Shown here: one piece after another, positions 1 to 11,791 of the stretch
Position numbering within the stretch: the first letter of the stretch is position 1
Layout: every line of letters begins with the position of its first letter
From: Gossypium raimondii
Taxonomy: Eukaryota > Streptophyta > Magnoliopsida > Malvales > Malvaceae
Assembly (NCBI RefSeq): GCF_025698545.1
Contig: NC_068569.1
Location: forward strand, 17,794,001-17,858,000
Reading direction: 5' to 3'
DNA: 64,000 nucleotides
Translations under genes and position numbers: made by a program
Notes under the pieces: generated by a model
The model's input: the letters and a program-made list of their open reading frames with translations, nothing else
Database searches by the model: none
What the model was told of the DNA's origin: nothing

Positions 1-2107
1 GTGAAACACATTGATTGCAACTGAAAAGGAATCAGAAAAAACCATATAGGACTTTAGGGGTAAAGGGTAGGGGCCGGGGAAAGGTGGGGGTGGCTTAGAC
101 ACCCACATGTTGGGTCCTTTTGTATGAAGGTGTGGGTGTCTGTGGTTTAGAGACCATGGCCTAGAAGGTCCGCCATTGGCCCTTTGGATGGCTTAGGGTG
201 CCTCGACCTTACGGGATTCTCAACCTAATTGCTTGGCCCCTTGGTGGGGGTGGTGCTCGGTATCAGGCCATGTTTGTGAATTAATTTGCCTTTTTTTAAA
301 ATTTAAATAATAATAGGATTCAACGATTTTATGCATTAATTTGATAATCGTCATCATCAGATAACGAAGTCATGAAGCACGTGAATGCATAGGCTCTCCT
401 CCTTTAATACCCCCCATAACAAATGCCTATATTATTATTGCTATTTGATAGACGAAAAAAAAAAGGAATAAAAATATTGTAGAATTTAAAACAACTCTGA
501 CTGCATAATAAATGAGATATCGAAGTTAGCAAACCAAATCCCAACAATCAAAATTAAATTCGAATCACGGATTTTGTTACCTTCCCAAAAACAGCATCAC
601 ACTCAGAGAGTAAAACATTTGAACCAAATACAAACATCGAATTTTATTGGCTAAATAATTAATGAACACTTGTTTACAATTTTAAATTGGGACTAATTTT
701 GCAAATCTTTCAAATTTTTCATTTAAAATACAATAATAAAAATTTTAATATGTATATATATACACTACTTGAATAATTTAAATATATTTAATGCAGAGAT
801 TTGTAAAAAAATCCAATTCATTTACTGCGGTGCAAATGATCACCAGAGGACTTACATCCTCACTATAGTTTAAGTGGAAGCAATATGATCAATGTCAAAA
901 GATAAAAATAAAATAAAAATTGTTGATGATTGGTTGGCGGGTTGTACATCTATGAGGTACCTCCTAGAGCCATTGCTAGTTTGTTCTTAGCTGATGCAAT
1001 GAGTATTTCTTTTCTTAGTATAATTTTTTATGTTCTAGATTAGGGTCCTTTCCCTCTTCTAATTTATCCATTACCATTTAAATTTATTATTGTTTAAAAA
1101 TACGTCAATTTTAGAGTATTTCTTTTAGTTATAAAAGGTTTAGAGTAATTTATATAGTAAATACATGCATCTATAAGTTTTGATTAAATTAATGTTATAA
1201 GTTAATTGGGCATTAATTTAATTACAAAATATTAAAAATACTTATTTATATATACTACATTATATCATTATAAAAATATTTTCATATAAAATTAATAAAA
1301 ATCCAACTACAATTATATTTGAACCTATTATATAATAATTTTTATAATTTCAATAAATATCTCATGTCATTTTTATATAATTTTAATATGACATTATGCA
1401 TAGATAGACTGAGTAATTTGAAGACGACTTGTTTAGTCAAATAATTCCGACAGTTAGGTGGGACCCCTTTCTCCTTTTAAGCTTAAATTTAACCCTCTTT
1501 GGTGACGTGTATGGCTGTTGTAGGGAGCAGTGAGGGAATACAAATCCTCCCAATCTTAACCCAATCATTATTTTCTTTATATTTACTGTTTTTTTAATCA
1601 TTGTTAGGCAAAGTAATTAAATAATCCCACTTTTTTTTCTTTACTGCCTTCAATTGAAAATAAGTGATTAAAAGGAAAATAAGTTCCTTTATGCTTTCTT
1701 CACTTATTAGACTAAAGATAAATTTAGAAATTACATTATTATAAAAAATACGATTAAAATGATTCATTTCTTTAGTTGACGAAAGCTTGGTTTCCAAAAT
1801 AAAGCTACATCTCAAACGTTTATGCTTTTAAGGAATGAGCTCCGTTTGCGATTTTTTTTGAATATTATTTTGATTATATTTATTTTTTAACACAATGTTT
1901 ATAACTCATTCTTAATTCATATATAAGAAGATAATGGACTTCAACACATTCAAACTCGCATCCTATTGTTAATCGAACTAATACTCAATCGTCCAATTTA
2001 TCATCTTTTAAATTAAAAAAGTTTATATTTAATCACTTAAAATTATTAAACCATAATTTACAACACTTTCTCAAATATACTTTGTTTTATCAATCTTTAA
2101 TAATTTA

Positions 2108-2138
<31 letters not shown>

Positions 2139-2210
2139 TTACCTTGTCCATAAAAATATAAGAGATGTCATAGTATTCTTAGGAGTTAGAGATGAGAAAA
2201 TCTAAATCAC
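1..2210. other. Intergenic, gene-free; GC-rich first 280 bases
   Basis: No credible coding exon or RNA gene was seen. The first 280 bases or so are much richer in G and C than the rest, with several G-rich runs, and end abruptly at a T/A-rich stretch near position 290. This could be the edge of a transposon or of a gene outside the window, but no protein motif was recognised. The remainder is ordinary AT-rich plant intergenic sequence. Confidence 0.5.
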
Positions 2211-2262
2211 TAGATGGATTTTGAACTTTTTTTTTTTTTTTTAACCGTAGATGGATTTTGAA
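2211..2262 (-). mobile_element. Minimal poly(A)-only retroposon insertion
   Basis: A 15-bp direct repeat (TAGATGGATTTTGAA) occurs at 2211-2225 and again, identically, at 2248-2262. The 22 bases between read, on the minus strand, as CGGTT followed by 16 A and a G. A perfect 15-bp duplication flanking almost pure poly(A) is what target-primed reverse transcription leaves when the copy is truncated to its 3' tail. LINE machinery as the source is inference; replication slippage around a T-run would not readily duplicate 15 non-repetitive bases. Confidence 0.6.
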
Positions 2263-5205
2263 TGAAGTAGTTTTTTGTTGTTGTTGTTGTTGTTTGGATA
2301 ATGGGCATGGAGTTAGTTATAACAATTGCTTGTCCTATCCCACTCGTTTCACCATATTAAATTATAATTTTATCTTTACATATATAAAATGTTAAAAGGG
2401 TAAAAATGAAAAATGGAAAAATTCATATATTTATGTTTATTTTATTAAGATTCATGTTTAAATATTTATTTAATTTTAAATTTTGAAAACATTAAAGATA
2501 GGGAATTTATTTACTACACTATTAGTGGAGTTTTTAAACTCCACAAGCATGATTAGGGGTTGACAAGTGTCCTATAGAAATATAGTAAAATATTAATAAA
2601 TAAATATTTTTAAAAAAAGACACATGTTAATTTTTTAAAGTTGCATATGAAATAAAAAAATTACACTGCCAGTGTACCAAATACTCACCCTTAAAAATAA
2701 ATAGCAAAATTTAAATTGAAATAGACCGAGTGGGGTAAGGATGAATGTATCAAATATCAATGAAAGTGGTAATAGTTTTGAATATTATATATTCATAGTG
2801 AAACGGGAGAGGTGATAAAGGAGACAGTACCAGTTATGGAGTGATTATAAATTTAACAATATATTACTTGTCCTATCTAGCTTCATGCTTATACTTTAGT
2901 GTAGGAAGACAACACTCAACTTACTAGTCACGTTTCACTGCCATAAATAGAAAAGCAGAAAGCAATACATTTGTGCAAATTTCTTTAAACAATATTTAAT
3001 TCTAGGCATTGCGAACTTATATATCACCCAAAAAATAAAACTGTGTTTTAGTTAAAATCGCGTGCTTTTGAAGTGGATTTCCTCATTTAAATACAACAAT
3101 ATTTATAGTGTAAGAAAAATAAAAATAAATTTTGAAAAGTCATGAATTTACCAATATATAAAATTTATACAACATGAAATATTAATATATTGGAATATAT
3201 ACAGTAATATAATAAAATAATATGAATAAGTTAGTGTATTATTTTTAAAAATATTTTAATATATAAATTAAATTCATTTAGTAATTTTTACACTCAAATA
3301 AAAGTTGAAGCCAAATCACAATTTTATCAATATAATAATATATAATCTTACAATTTCTTTAAGGACTTTAGGCAATTATACAATCAATGCCTTTTAATAT
3401 CATTAAAAAGGAGATAGTATGAGGTTTTGACAAATTGATGCTTGATGTTACATTTGAGATTGGATTGGACAAACAGAAGATTTGATGAATTAATACATCT
3501 CCATTTCACCATCACTCACCTTTTCAATAATACCCCGTGGGAATGCATGCATGTAGATATTCTTATTTATTAAAATTTTATCATAAATAAAACCTAAAAT
3601 TATTTCTCTATTTCGATGCAATTCATCTTAATTTAAAATCTCTGTAAGTGTCACCTTGTTATTTTTTATTTTTCGTTTTTAGATATTAGATTTGAGATTA
3701 ATAAAATAAAATAAGCAATTATATAGAAAGTATTAGAATACAAAAATAAAAATAAAAATTTTGCAGTTCATTTGATTGTGAGATTTACATATTACTAAAA
3801 AATAAAAATAAGTGAGTACCGAGGTAGTAAAAAAAGCTTGTGGACCCATCCTTTTTTATCCCACGTGGCACTATCATGTCATGTGGGGTTGTCCATTTCG
3901 TCTTAAGCTTACACGTGTCTGAGTCAAAGATATTTTGACTATCAGCTGTATTTGGATCTGTTTGTTGATCTGATCCTCTTCTTCGTCGCCAAGCAAAGTT
4001 ATTATCCCATTTTTTGACAAAACATTTTCTAATTCATCTTTTCTATTTTTTATTTATTAAAAAATATAATCTTAAATTTCAAAAAAAAAAAGGGTAACAT
4101 TTTTAAACATTGTCATTTACTGAAAAGTTAATAAAATTTCACAATTGAATCGTTTATATATGTTGATAAAAGCCAAAAGATGAGGCTGAAAAGGCCTTTT
4201 CTTCTCCTTTTTTAATATCTATTTCTTTTAGGTTGAATTATCTCTCAATTTATATGACCGAATCTTGAATAAAAAGTCGCAATTCAATTTAGCTCCATTT
4301 TTTATTTAATTTTCATTATTAAATAAATTTTATTATTTTTAAATGCTAAATTTGAGCCAATTTTGAATAAAAATTCAAAGAGATAAATATAAAACCATAA
4401 TAAATAATGGGCCATTTGGTTTTTTTTAAATTTAGTTCGATTTAATTTTATCTCTCAATAGGGACCCTATTTTTTAATTTTTTTATGTACAAGTGAGTCC
4501 AAACCATTTGGTCATGAACCAATGTCTGACTTATGGGTTCCGTTTGATATATGTAAGACTATCATTAGTTATTCATTTTCCTAGGGCATAATGGTTTATT
4601 ATGGAGATAACATAAAACCAAAAATTAGAAAAAGAATACATAATGATGGTCTTAATTTCCTGTCTTTAGTAAGAAAATCCAAACCCCTACTTTCAATTTT
4701 AATTTTCTAAATTACTTTTAGGTTCATAATTTATTTAATTAGGTTTATTTCTCAATTATATATATATTTCTGACAAAGCACATGATTTTTATCATAGGAG
4801 AGGTTAGGTTTGGAATAAGATATATATATTTAAATTATTTAGTTCAATCAAAGGTTTTCTTTTTTGAAAAAGTAATGATTAAATATTGTTTTGGGTTTGT
4901 AATCATAGAATGGCAATTAATAAAATAATTATGGTTGAACACACTAACATGATCAACATGCACTTCAATTTTGACATATAACTGCATTCTTTTATTTCTA
5001 AATGTTGTTAAAACAAAATAATTTTTCTAATTATTTAATAAATTTAGGGTTTCATTTAATTCTCAAATTACATATTTAATAGTGAATCTGAAAAATTAGT
5101 ATCTCCCATTTACTTTGCTACTGAACTAAAATCTCTTTCAACTTTATTTAATTTAAATCGATTTAGAAAAGTTGGAAATACAATTATAGAGAGAGATAGA
5201 ATATG
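2263..5205. other. Intergenic AT-rich DNA without recognisable genes
   Basis: Very AT-rich sequence with homopolymer runs and short inverted AT tracts. No open reading frame resembles a known protein and no tRNA-like or hairpin RNA structure was recognised. A G-box-like CACGTG lies near 3913 and could be regulatory or chance. Confidence 0.5.
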
Positions 5206-5210
5206 GTATT

Positions 5211-5739
5211 TGTTATTCTCCTATCTGCCCTAGACGCATGAAATCATGAGGACTTACTTGAAAAGGACATGCAGACAACCCTCCATCTCGCATTTACCCA
5301 GATGGGTCACTGGGTGAGCCATCACTCGAATAGATCGTATGCTATCTTATCGCCTATTATCAAGCCATCTGCTTTTACCAGGAATGTCCTTATCCCTAAG
5401 AGGGGCCACCTGTAAATCACTGGAGCATAAAAATCTTGTATTGCCTCAACAAGGAGGATGTAAGTGCAGTATCATGCTTGACAACAATCAACGTGTAACC
5501 AACCTGCCACCTAACTGATGACATGGCATTAGTGGACAAAGACCCCCCACCTATAGATACCCTGAAGAATGAAGAAGAAGCAATCGAGTCTTGGACTCTC
5601 CTACCTGCTCTAATCCTATATCTTCCTCAACATACAATTTCCTTCTCCCTCTATATCTCCTTACACTTTTTTCGCTTTTTGTCTTTTTAGGTGAACCAGT
5701 CTCCTCTTTGTCTCTTCCCTTGCTAACACAATATCAACA
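5211..5739 (+). mobile_element. Candidate solo LTR (529 bp)
   Basis: The segment begins TGTT and ends AACA, the short inverted termini typical of long terminal repeats. It is flanked by GTATT (5206-5210) and CTATT (5740-5744), a 5-bp target duplication with one mismatch. It is richer in GC than its surroundings. No second LTR, primer-binding site or polyprotein remnant was seen next to it, so a solo LTR from intra-element recombination fits best. The strand is tentative, based on a TATA-like TATAGATACC near 5553. An open frame inside (5591-5824) has no recognisable domain and is not called as a gene. Confidence 0.5.
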
Positions 5740-5913
5740 CTATTTAGTGAAAAAATCATTTAAAATATTAAGATTGCCTACCAATTCCATCAAAATACCA
5801 AAGTTGTCTTTATTAACAATTTAAACAAAAATGAATGGTTCTTTTTTACCCTGGTTACTCTAACTGCTTTTTACATTCATCTATTTTATAAAAGTAAAAT
5901 ATAGTTATTTTTA

Positions 5914-6160
5914 GGGATAATATATCATTTGGTACCTAAATTTAGTTTCAATGTTTAATTTGGTATCCAAACCAAATGACATTATATGGCTCAATGAATG
6001 TTTGACGATGTGCTTTAGTAAAAAATATAAATACTTAATTAGGACACAAAAAGAGCTTAGGTATCAAATTGAATATTGAATTCAAACTTAAAAATACTTA
6101 ACCGAGATAAAAAACTCAACTATCAAATTGGGGAAAAAATAGTATTAAATTTAGAATGTG
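5914..6160. repeat. Truncated relative of the 6277-7666 Mutator-like element
   Basis: Starting GGGATAATATATCATTTGG, this stretch shares order and sequence with the two ends of the neighbouring element (phrases such as TTTAATTTGGTATC, then AGGTATCAAATTGAA, then GAGATAAAAAACTCA). Its right terminus diverges after about 6165, so no target duplication can be assigned. Probably an older, eroded copy of the same non-autonomous family. Confidence 0.5.
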
Positions 6161-6276
6161 AATACATTACAAACTTAACATTTGTAAAGACAACATTATA
6201 TATATTCTTTATTAGAAGATCATGTACCTACTTTCTTAACATCTTCCTCTAATTAATAATAACATAAATAACAAAT

Positions 6277-7666
6277 GGGTTGATATGCTATTTGATATCT
6301 AACTTTGGCTATAATGTTTAATTTGGTATCTGAGTTTTTTTAAATCAATGCTCCGTTTGTTTCATTAAAAATGGCTTCCGAAAAATGACTTACTTTTTCT
6401 GGAAAAGCTAATATTTTCTGGTGTTTGGACGAATCTGTGTAAAATATTTTCTTTTGTTTGGCAAGTTCTTTAAAAATATTTCATAAAAGTCGTTTTCAAT
6501 TTAACAAACATACATTTGAGATTATTTTTTTTTATTTTTTCATTGTTTAATTGAGTTTATTTTATATCTATAATTTTATATTTTACATTGTTTTTACATA
6601 TATTAAAAATATTTTGTTAAATTTAGATTCATTGCAACGATTATTTTTTAGTTACATGACTACCAACTGAGCATTTTTTATTTAAAAATGTGACATTAAC
6701 AAAATTGACAAAAAAAAAAACCAATGATGTCTGCAGTTGGACTTGATTTTCAAATTTGGAAAGTAGAGGGACTAAATTCTTGAAAATAAAAATACAGAAA
6801 CTAAATTGCAAATTTGTGAAGAGTATATAGACTTATGACATATTTTAACATTTATACTACAAAACATTTATTATTAATATATTTATAATTGTAATAAATA
6901 TTTAGTATTAAAATATTAATATTGATATTTTCAATAATATGTGAATAATATTATTTAAAATTATTATTTTAAAATTTACTATTAAAATAAATTTTAAATA
7001 TTAAATAATTTATTAAAATAATAAATTATATTAATTATATTAATAATTTAGTATATGACTAAATATAAATAATTAAATACGTATGTTTAATAATATTAAA
7101 AATATAATATTTTATATTAATATTTTAAATATTTTAAAAATAAAATAAAAATTATTATCAATATAATAATATTAAACTTGATTTAAGTTAATTTTTATAT
7201 AAAAGTAAAATTATCTATTGAGGAGCTCTTTTCCGAAAAATGACTTACGCTTTCAAAAGGGTAAGTCATTTTACAAGGAAAAAGACTTATTTTTCGTTGA
7301 CCTGTAAGTCATTTTCCGTTGACCAAGCTGTTTTCTGTGAAACAAACACAGGAAAATGCAGAAAATATTTTCCGTAAAACCTTTTACATGTAAACAAATG
7401 GACCCTAATACTTGAGTTTTCTTTTTTTTCTAGTAAAGTATTTAAGTTTGGCTTTTTTTTTCTTTGTCCCAAGTAAATACCTGTGTTTATTTTATTAGAG
7501 CACATGTGTTAAAGTCTTCATTAGGCAACATGATGTCATTTGGTTTAGGTATCAAATCGAACATCCAAGTCAAACTTAAATACTAAATTGAGATAAAAAA
7601 AAAAACTCAGGTGTTGAATTGGAGATTAATGAAATTAAACTTAGTAACTAAACAGTATATTAATCC
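6277..7666. mobile_element. Non-autonomous Mutator-like element with 9-bp TSD, interrupted by a nested insertion
   Basis: The 9-bp sequence ATAACAAAT occurs at 6268-6276 and exactly again at 7667-7675. The enclosed segment begins GGGTTGATATGCTATTTG and ends, read from the other strand, GGATTAATATACTGTTTAG, so the ends are imperfect inverted repeats. Nine-base duplications are the hallmark of Mutator (MULE) transposition. The interior from about 6349 to 7406 is a different element; without it the MULE would be only about 330 bp. No transposase frame is present. Confidence 0.75.
6349..7406. mobile_element. Nested TIR element, probably PIF/Harbinger-type MITE
   Basis: Left end TGCTCCGTTTGTTTC and right end (reverse strand) GGGTCCATTTGTTTACATG are inverted repeats. 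The 3-bp flanks are CAA and TAA, a TAA-like duplication with one mismatch, as Harbinger elements make. Inside, TTTTCCG/CGGAAAA and AAAATATTTTCC modules near both ends match those of the clearer element at 47649-48208. The element splits a MULE sequence that reads on across the junction, proving it inserted later. The core is extremely AT-rich and has no open frame of interest. Confidence 0.55.
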
Positions 7667-7675
7667 ATAACAAAT

Positions 7676-8640
7676 TAAGAAAATTGAAAGAAAAAGGTAC
7701 TCTATTTTCCTGCACAGCTTGAAAAAAGAAAAAGAAAAATGTTTTGAGAAGGTGATTTTGAAGGTTTTTTAGTAGGCAGATCCAAAAACTTCATAAGTTG
7801 ATAAAAAGATTAACTGTAAATGATGGATAGTTTTCTTCTTTTTAATAAGAGGAGAATGTAAGATTTGATGTCAACATACAATTTCACTTCAGTAAAAATT
7901 CATTGCTAGCTCTTACATCACAGGGTAAATGATTCTGGTTTTTACAAATGGTTAATAGATTTAAATGCCGGTCAACAAGAGTAAGCAGTGTATATGAATA
8001 GTAAGTCGCTGAAAATTAGCAAAATTAGATTTATTTATTTATTTAAATTTTGTATTTGGCTGATGAAGTTGATATTAGAAAATGGGGGAAATGGCCATCA
8101 TATCACATGAACAAACTGGACAACCCATATGGGAAAGATCCCATCATTTCCTAAACCCCCAAGTTGAGGATGGCTGCTTACGCTTATTATATTTTTAAGT
8201 TACAACCAATTATTTTAGAAATAAATAATTTAACTTAAACCAAATTACAAATTAAAACTTGATTCGCAGATATTAAAAGGTTGAAAAAGGCATCATAATA
8301 AAATAATTGATGGTTTTGACCAAAAATTGATTAGACCACCTGCATTGGGTCACCCATGTTCAGTTACATAGAAAGTTGGATTTTGAAGAGAAAATATATA
8401 ATAAAGAAGGTTACCCATCTCTTGAGTAAAGTTTTAGGGGTCTCATTTGGCTGATTGATTGAATGAGGGGTAATTTTGGATTAAAATTAATTAATCTTAT
8501 AAAGTAATAAAATACAACCTAACTTCATGGAAATCATATATGGAAGATGTGTACTTCAAATCATTGACCAAATCTTGTACACATGTCTTTGACAATAACA
8601 ATAATAATAATAACACACAACTATTGATCTCTCAGATTTC
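7676..8640. other. Intergenic, nothing recognised
   Basis: AT-rich with no supported coding exon, RNA gene or transposon end. Confidence 0.45.
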
Positions 8641-8679
8641 ATGTTATATGAAGCAAAACACTCTCAACTTTTCACAACA

Positions 8680-8922
8680 GAAACCCTAACCTCTTCTCTC
8701 TCTGCCTTGGTGGCAACGATACTGGCCATCGGGCTGGTAGCCGACCACTACCTACCCCTTCTCCTCCACCTTCACCGTCTCTCCTCTTCCAGGCTTTAGC
8801 CTGTGTTTTCACTGGGCTTCCCTTATGCTTTTATGCATTCTGATAGTTTCTTTTGGCCTTTAGACTACCGTGTAACCATTCCTTTACTGTAATAGAATAG
8901 AATCTTCATGGTTAAAAAAAAA
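8680..8922 (+). mobile_element. Possible retroposon 3' end with A-tail
   Basis: A compositionally distinct, pyrimidine-rich block resembling transcript 3' sequence ends in ATGGTT followed by nine A (to about 8922). GGTT-poly(A) is the same terminus seen in the minimal insertion at 2226-2247. No target-site duplication could be found and the 5' boundary is only a guess, so this may instead be a fragment of an unrelated transcript. No coding domain was recognised. Confidence 0.3.
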
Positions 8923-8929
8923 GACATTC

Positions 8930-11759
8930 CCTTTCTTCCTTGTGAACGAGTATATGGTGGAAAAACTAGTGCGCTGGCGACGGCGTGGCCTTGTCATGAG
9001 GCGTTGGCAACCAGCCTACCATCATCATAAAAATTACTATAAACAAAACAGTTTGTATACCACATTTTTTGCAATGATAGAAAACAAAATAGGAAGATGG
9101 TGGTATCCAAGGACGATTTGGTGAATTAACATTTGATTAATTTCTGACAGAATATTCTGCAAATTGACTAGTTGATTTTAATGTTTATTTCATGAATAAA
9201 AAGTAGGTTTAATTTGGATGAAATAGAAACTGAAAACTCTTATTTATTTATTTTCTTCCCTTTGAGCTGTTTGGTTGTTTAGATTGTTGTCATTATTGGG
9301 GCACATGTTATGGGCTATTTATATATAAATAAACTACTATAACTACTAGCTAGGATCCCTCAACGATCAATCATACACCTTCTTCTTTTGGGTTGACCAG
9401 CATGGCTACACTTCTTGGAATTATAAAAATGTCGGGGGCTGCTGGGATTCAGTGCAATACTTGTTGGCATTATTTTTTTTTTCTGAAAATCTGGTGAAGA
9501 GATGGAGCTGAAACAAACATTTACTTGCATCTAAAAGGAAGGTGGGATTTTGTTGTTAAAGACTTGGATTTGCTAGGATCATGGATATTTTGGCTTCATC
9601 AACCAAGACAGTGAATCAAGTTTATAATTCAGAGTGCAGCAGATATGTACCGACTTGAATTAATGCAGTGATGTCTCAAAACGTGATGCCAAAATGGGTA
9701 GATGATAGATTGTTAATATTATATATATTCGTCATGGGGAAGAAAGTAGGCAGATAATTTGGACTAAGAAAGTAGTTTTCATATTATACTCCAGCTCCAA
9801 ACATCATTCTATTGCACAAATTACTGTTTGTAGATTAATTTTTGGAAACAGCTTTTCATACTGAAAAAGTTAGGGGATTAACGTTGGAAACAAAACTATC
9901 TTGGGATCAATTAAGATTATGTCTAGAACAATTAATATTGGTTGAAAACATTAGGAGTTAATTGTTTTCGAGGTAATTTAACAAATAATATAAATTTAAA
10001 AGTTAAAAAGATGAAAAATTAAATTATTTTTTTTGTAAAGTTGAAACACTTAACAAGTCATTATACCTATAATTTATCTTTCATTATGTAATTCTACCAT
10101 TTCCACTATTCGGTATTCACTATTTTAGCACACACTTTTTTTAAAATTATTATAACCAATTTTAATAATTTTAAGCCTATAAATAAATACTTAAACATTT
10201 CACTTATAACTTTTTTTTTTGAAATTTTTTGGCAAACTGAAGTATGCTAAAATTTTCCTGTGCAACTTTCTTTGCTATTATTTCTACAATCACCAAAGCT
10301 TTCACCAACCTCCATCGTTACCACCTACCGGCTACCACTGTACTTAATTTCTAAGATTTCCTCTGATTTTACCCTTTGCCATTTACTCTACTGGGTGGTT
10401 TTTTTAATTAAAAGAGGATAAAGCAAGGAGTTACATGTACTAAACTAGTTCAATATCACTTAATAAAAGTGGAATAGCTAGCTTCAAAATAACCCTTTTT
10501 GATGAAAATTCTAGCTATCACCTAACAGAGATGGGATACAATTGACTGGTGTTATCATATATACAACAAGCCTTTCAGTTGTCACCCACGATATACAACT
10601 GGCAGGAGCTTATTTGCTTAAAATCGTAATCATTGGGATATATATAATGTTTGGCCCCATTTAGATTCTGATAGCCATTGTGTACTTGTACCCTACCAAG
10701 GAGTCCTTCCATGATTGGGGCACTCTAGAAGCTTGCACCAACAAAATTTGGGTCCAAAACTCTCTGCAGAGATTCCTTTCTTTAGCTCCGGTATAGCAAC
10801 CTGGCCAAATAGATAACCCTTTTTTTTGGTATGTTGCTGTCTTTCTACAATAAAAGCTGCTAAAGCTATCTAATAAGCTAGTATTAAACATTTGTTTTTT
10901 CTGGCTTCTTTTTCTATTAATGTGCATGGTGTTGTCATAATCTTCTAGATGTTAAAAAAGTGGATCAAAACCAAAGAAAATTATGCCCCCAGTAATTGGG
11001 TTTGTTAAGTCACAAGAACAGGTAAGTGTAGCTCTCTCTTTTTGTAAAAAGTGGTATATATAGGTAAAGTTAGATGATTAAAATAATGGAAAACCAAACC
11101 ATAAGATAATCTAAATTATCATTGCCTTTAACCGATGAAGACCTTGAAATTACCTTTTGAAAAAAAAAAGTATTCATATTTCTTAAGCAGTTTTGGTACC
11201 TACTTTTCAAACCAAGTTCATTATTGCATGCAAACGCAAAGCTGTATTTCTTTATATAAATATATATATATATAAGCTTTCACACCATTTTCAACTCCTG
11301 AAAATCTTTTTATGAACCAAACTATGAAGTTGAATGAACCGTAACGTAACGAACAAGACTCTATAGTTTAGTTACAGACGTCTTTGCTTTTTACCTTCCA
11401 AATCCCAGTGAATCTATGTAGCTACCACTTTATTTCACTTTAGTTTACATTAATATTTAATATTCTCTTTGGGATTGCGTTTCCAATCTTCTAACAGCAA
11501 CCTTTGAAGTCATGGGAATGAGGAGGCTAAGGTGGGTTTGAAAAGGCTGGAAGAATGGGATATGGTGGGAAAGTAGTTTGACAATGAACAAAACAAGGCA
11601 TGTGGGATTGTTTTAGATAAGACTTTTAAACAAATAGTATTGAGTGAGGTTTGATATCAGTGTCAAAGAGAGGAGCAAAACTGGTAAACTCAATAACTCC
11701 CATGTTGGTTGTGGATGGAGTGGACACCATAAACATATTGGCGTGGATCTGTGTCTAGC

Positions 11760-11791
<32 letters not shown>

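Noticed and set aside
5591..5824. 77-residue hydrophobic frame
   Set aside because: Lies across the 3' part of the solo LTR and its flank; composition reflects the CT-rich strand.
10661..10927. 88-residue minus-strand frame
   Set aside because: More balanced composition than the surroundings, but no recognisable domain, splice partners or poly(A) context; kept only as a note.
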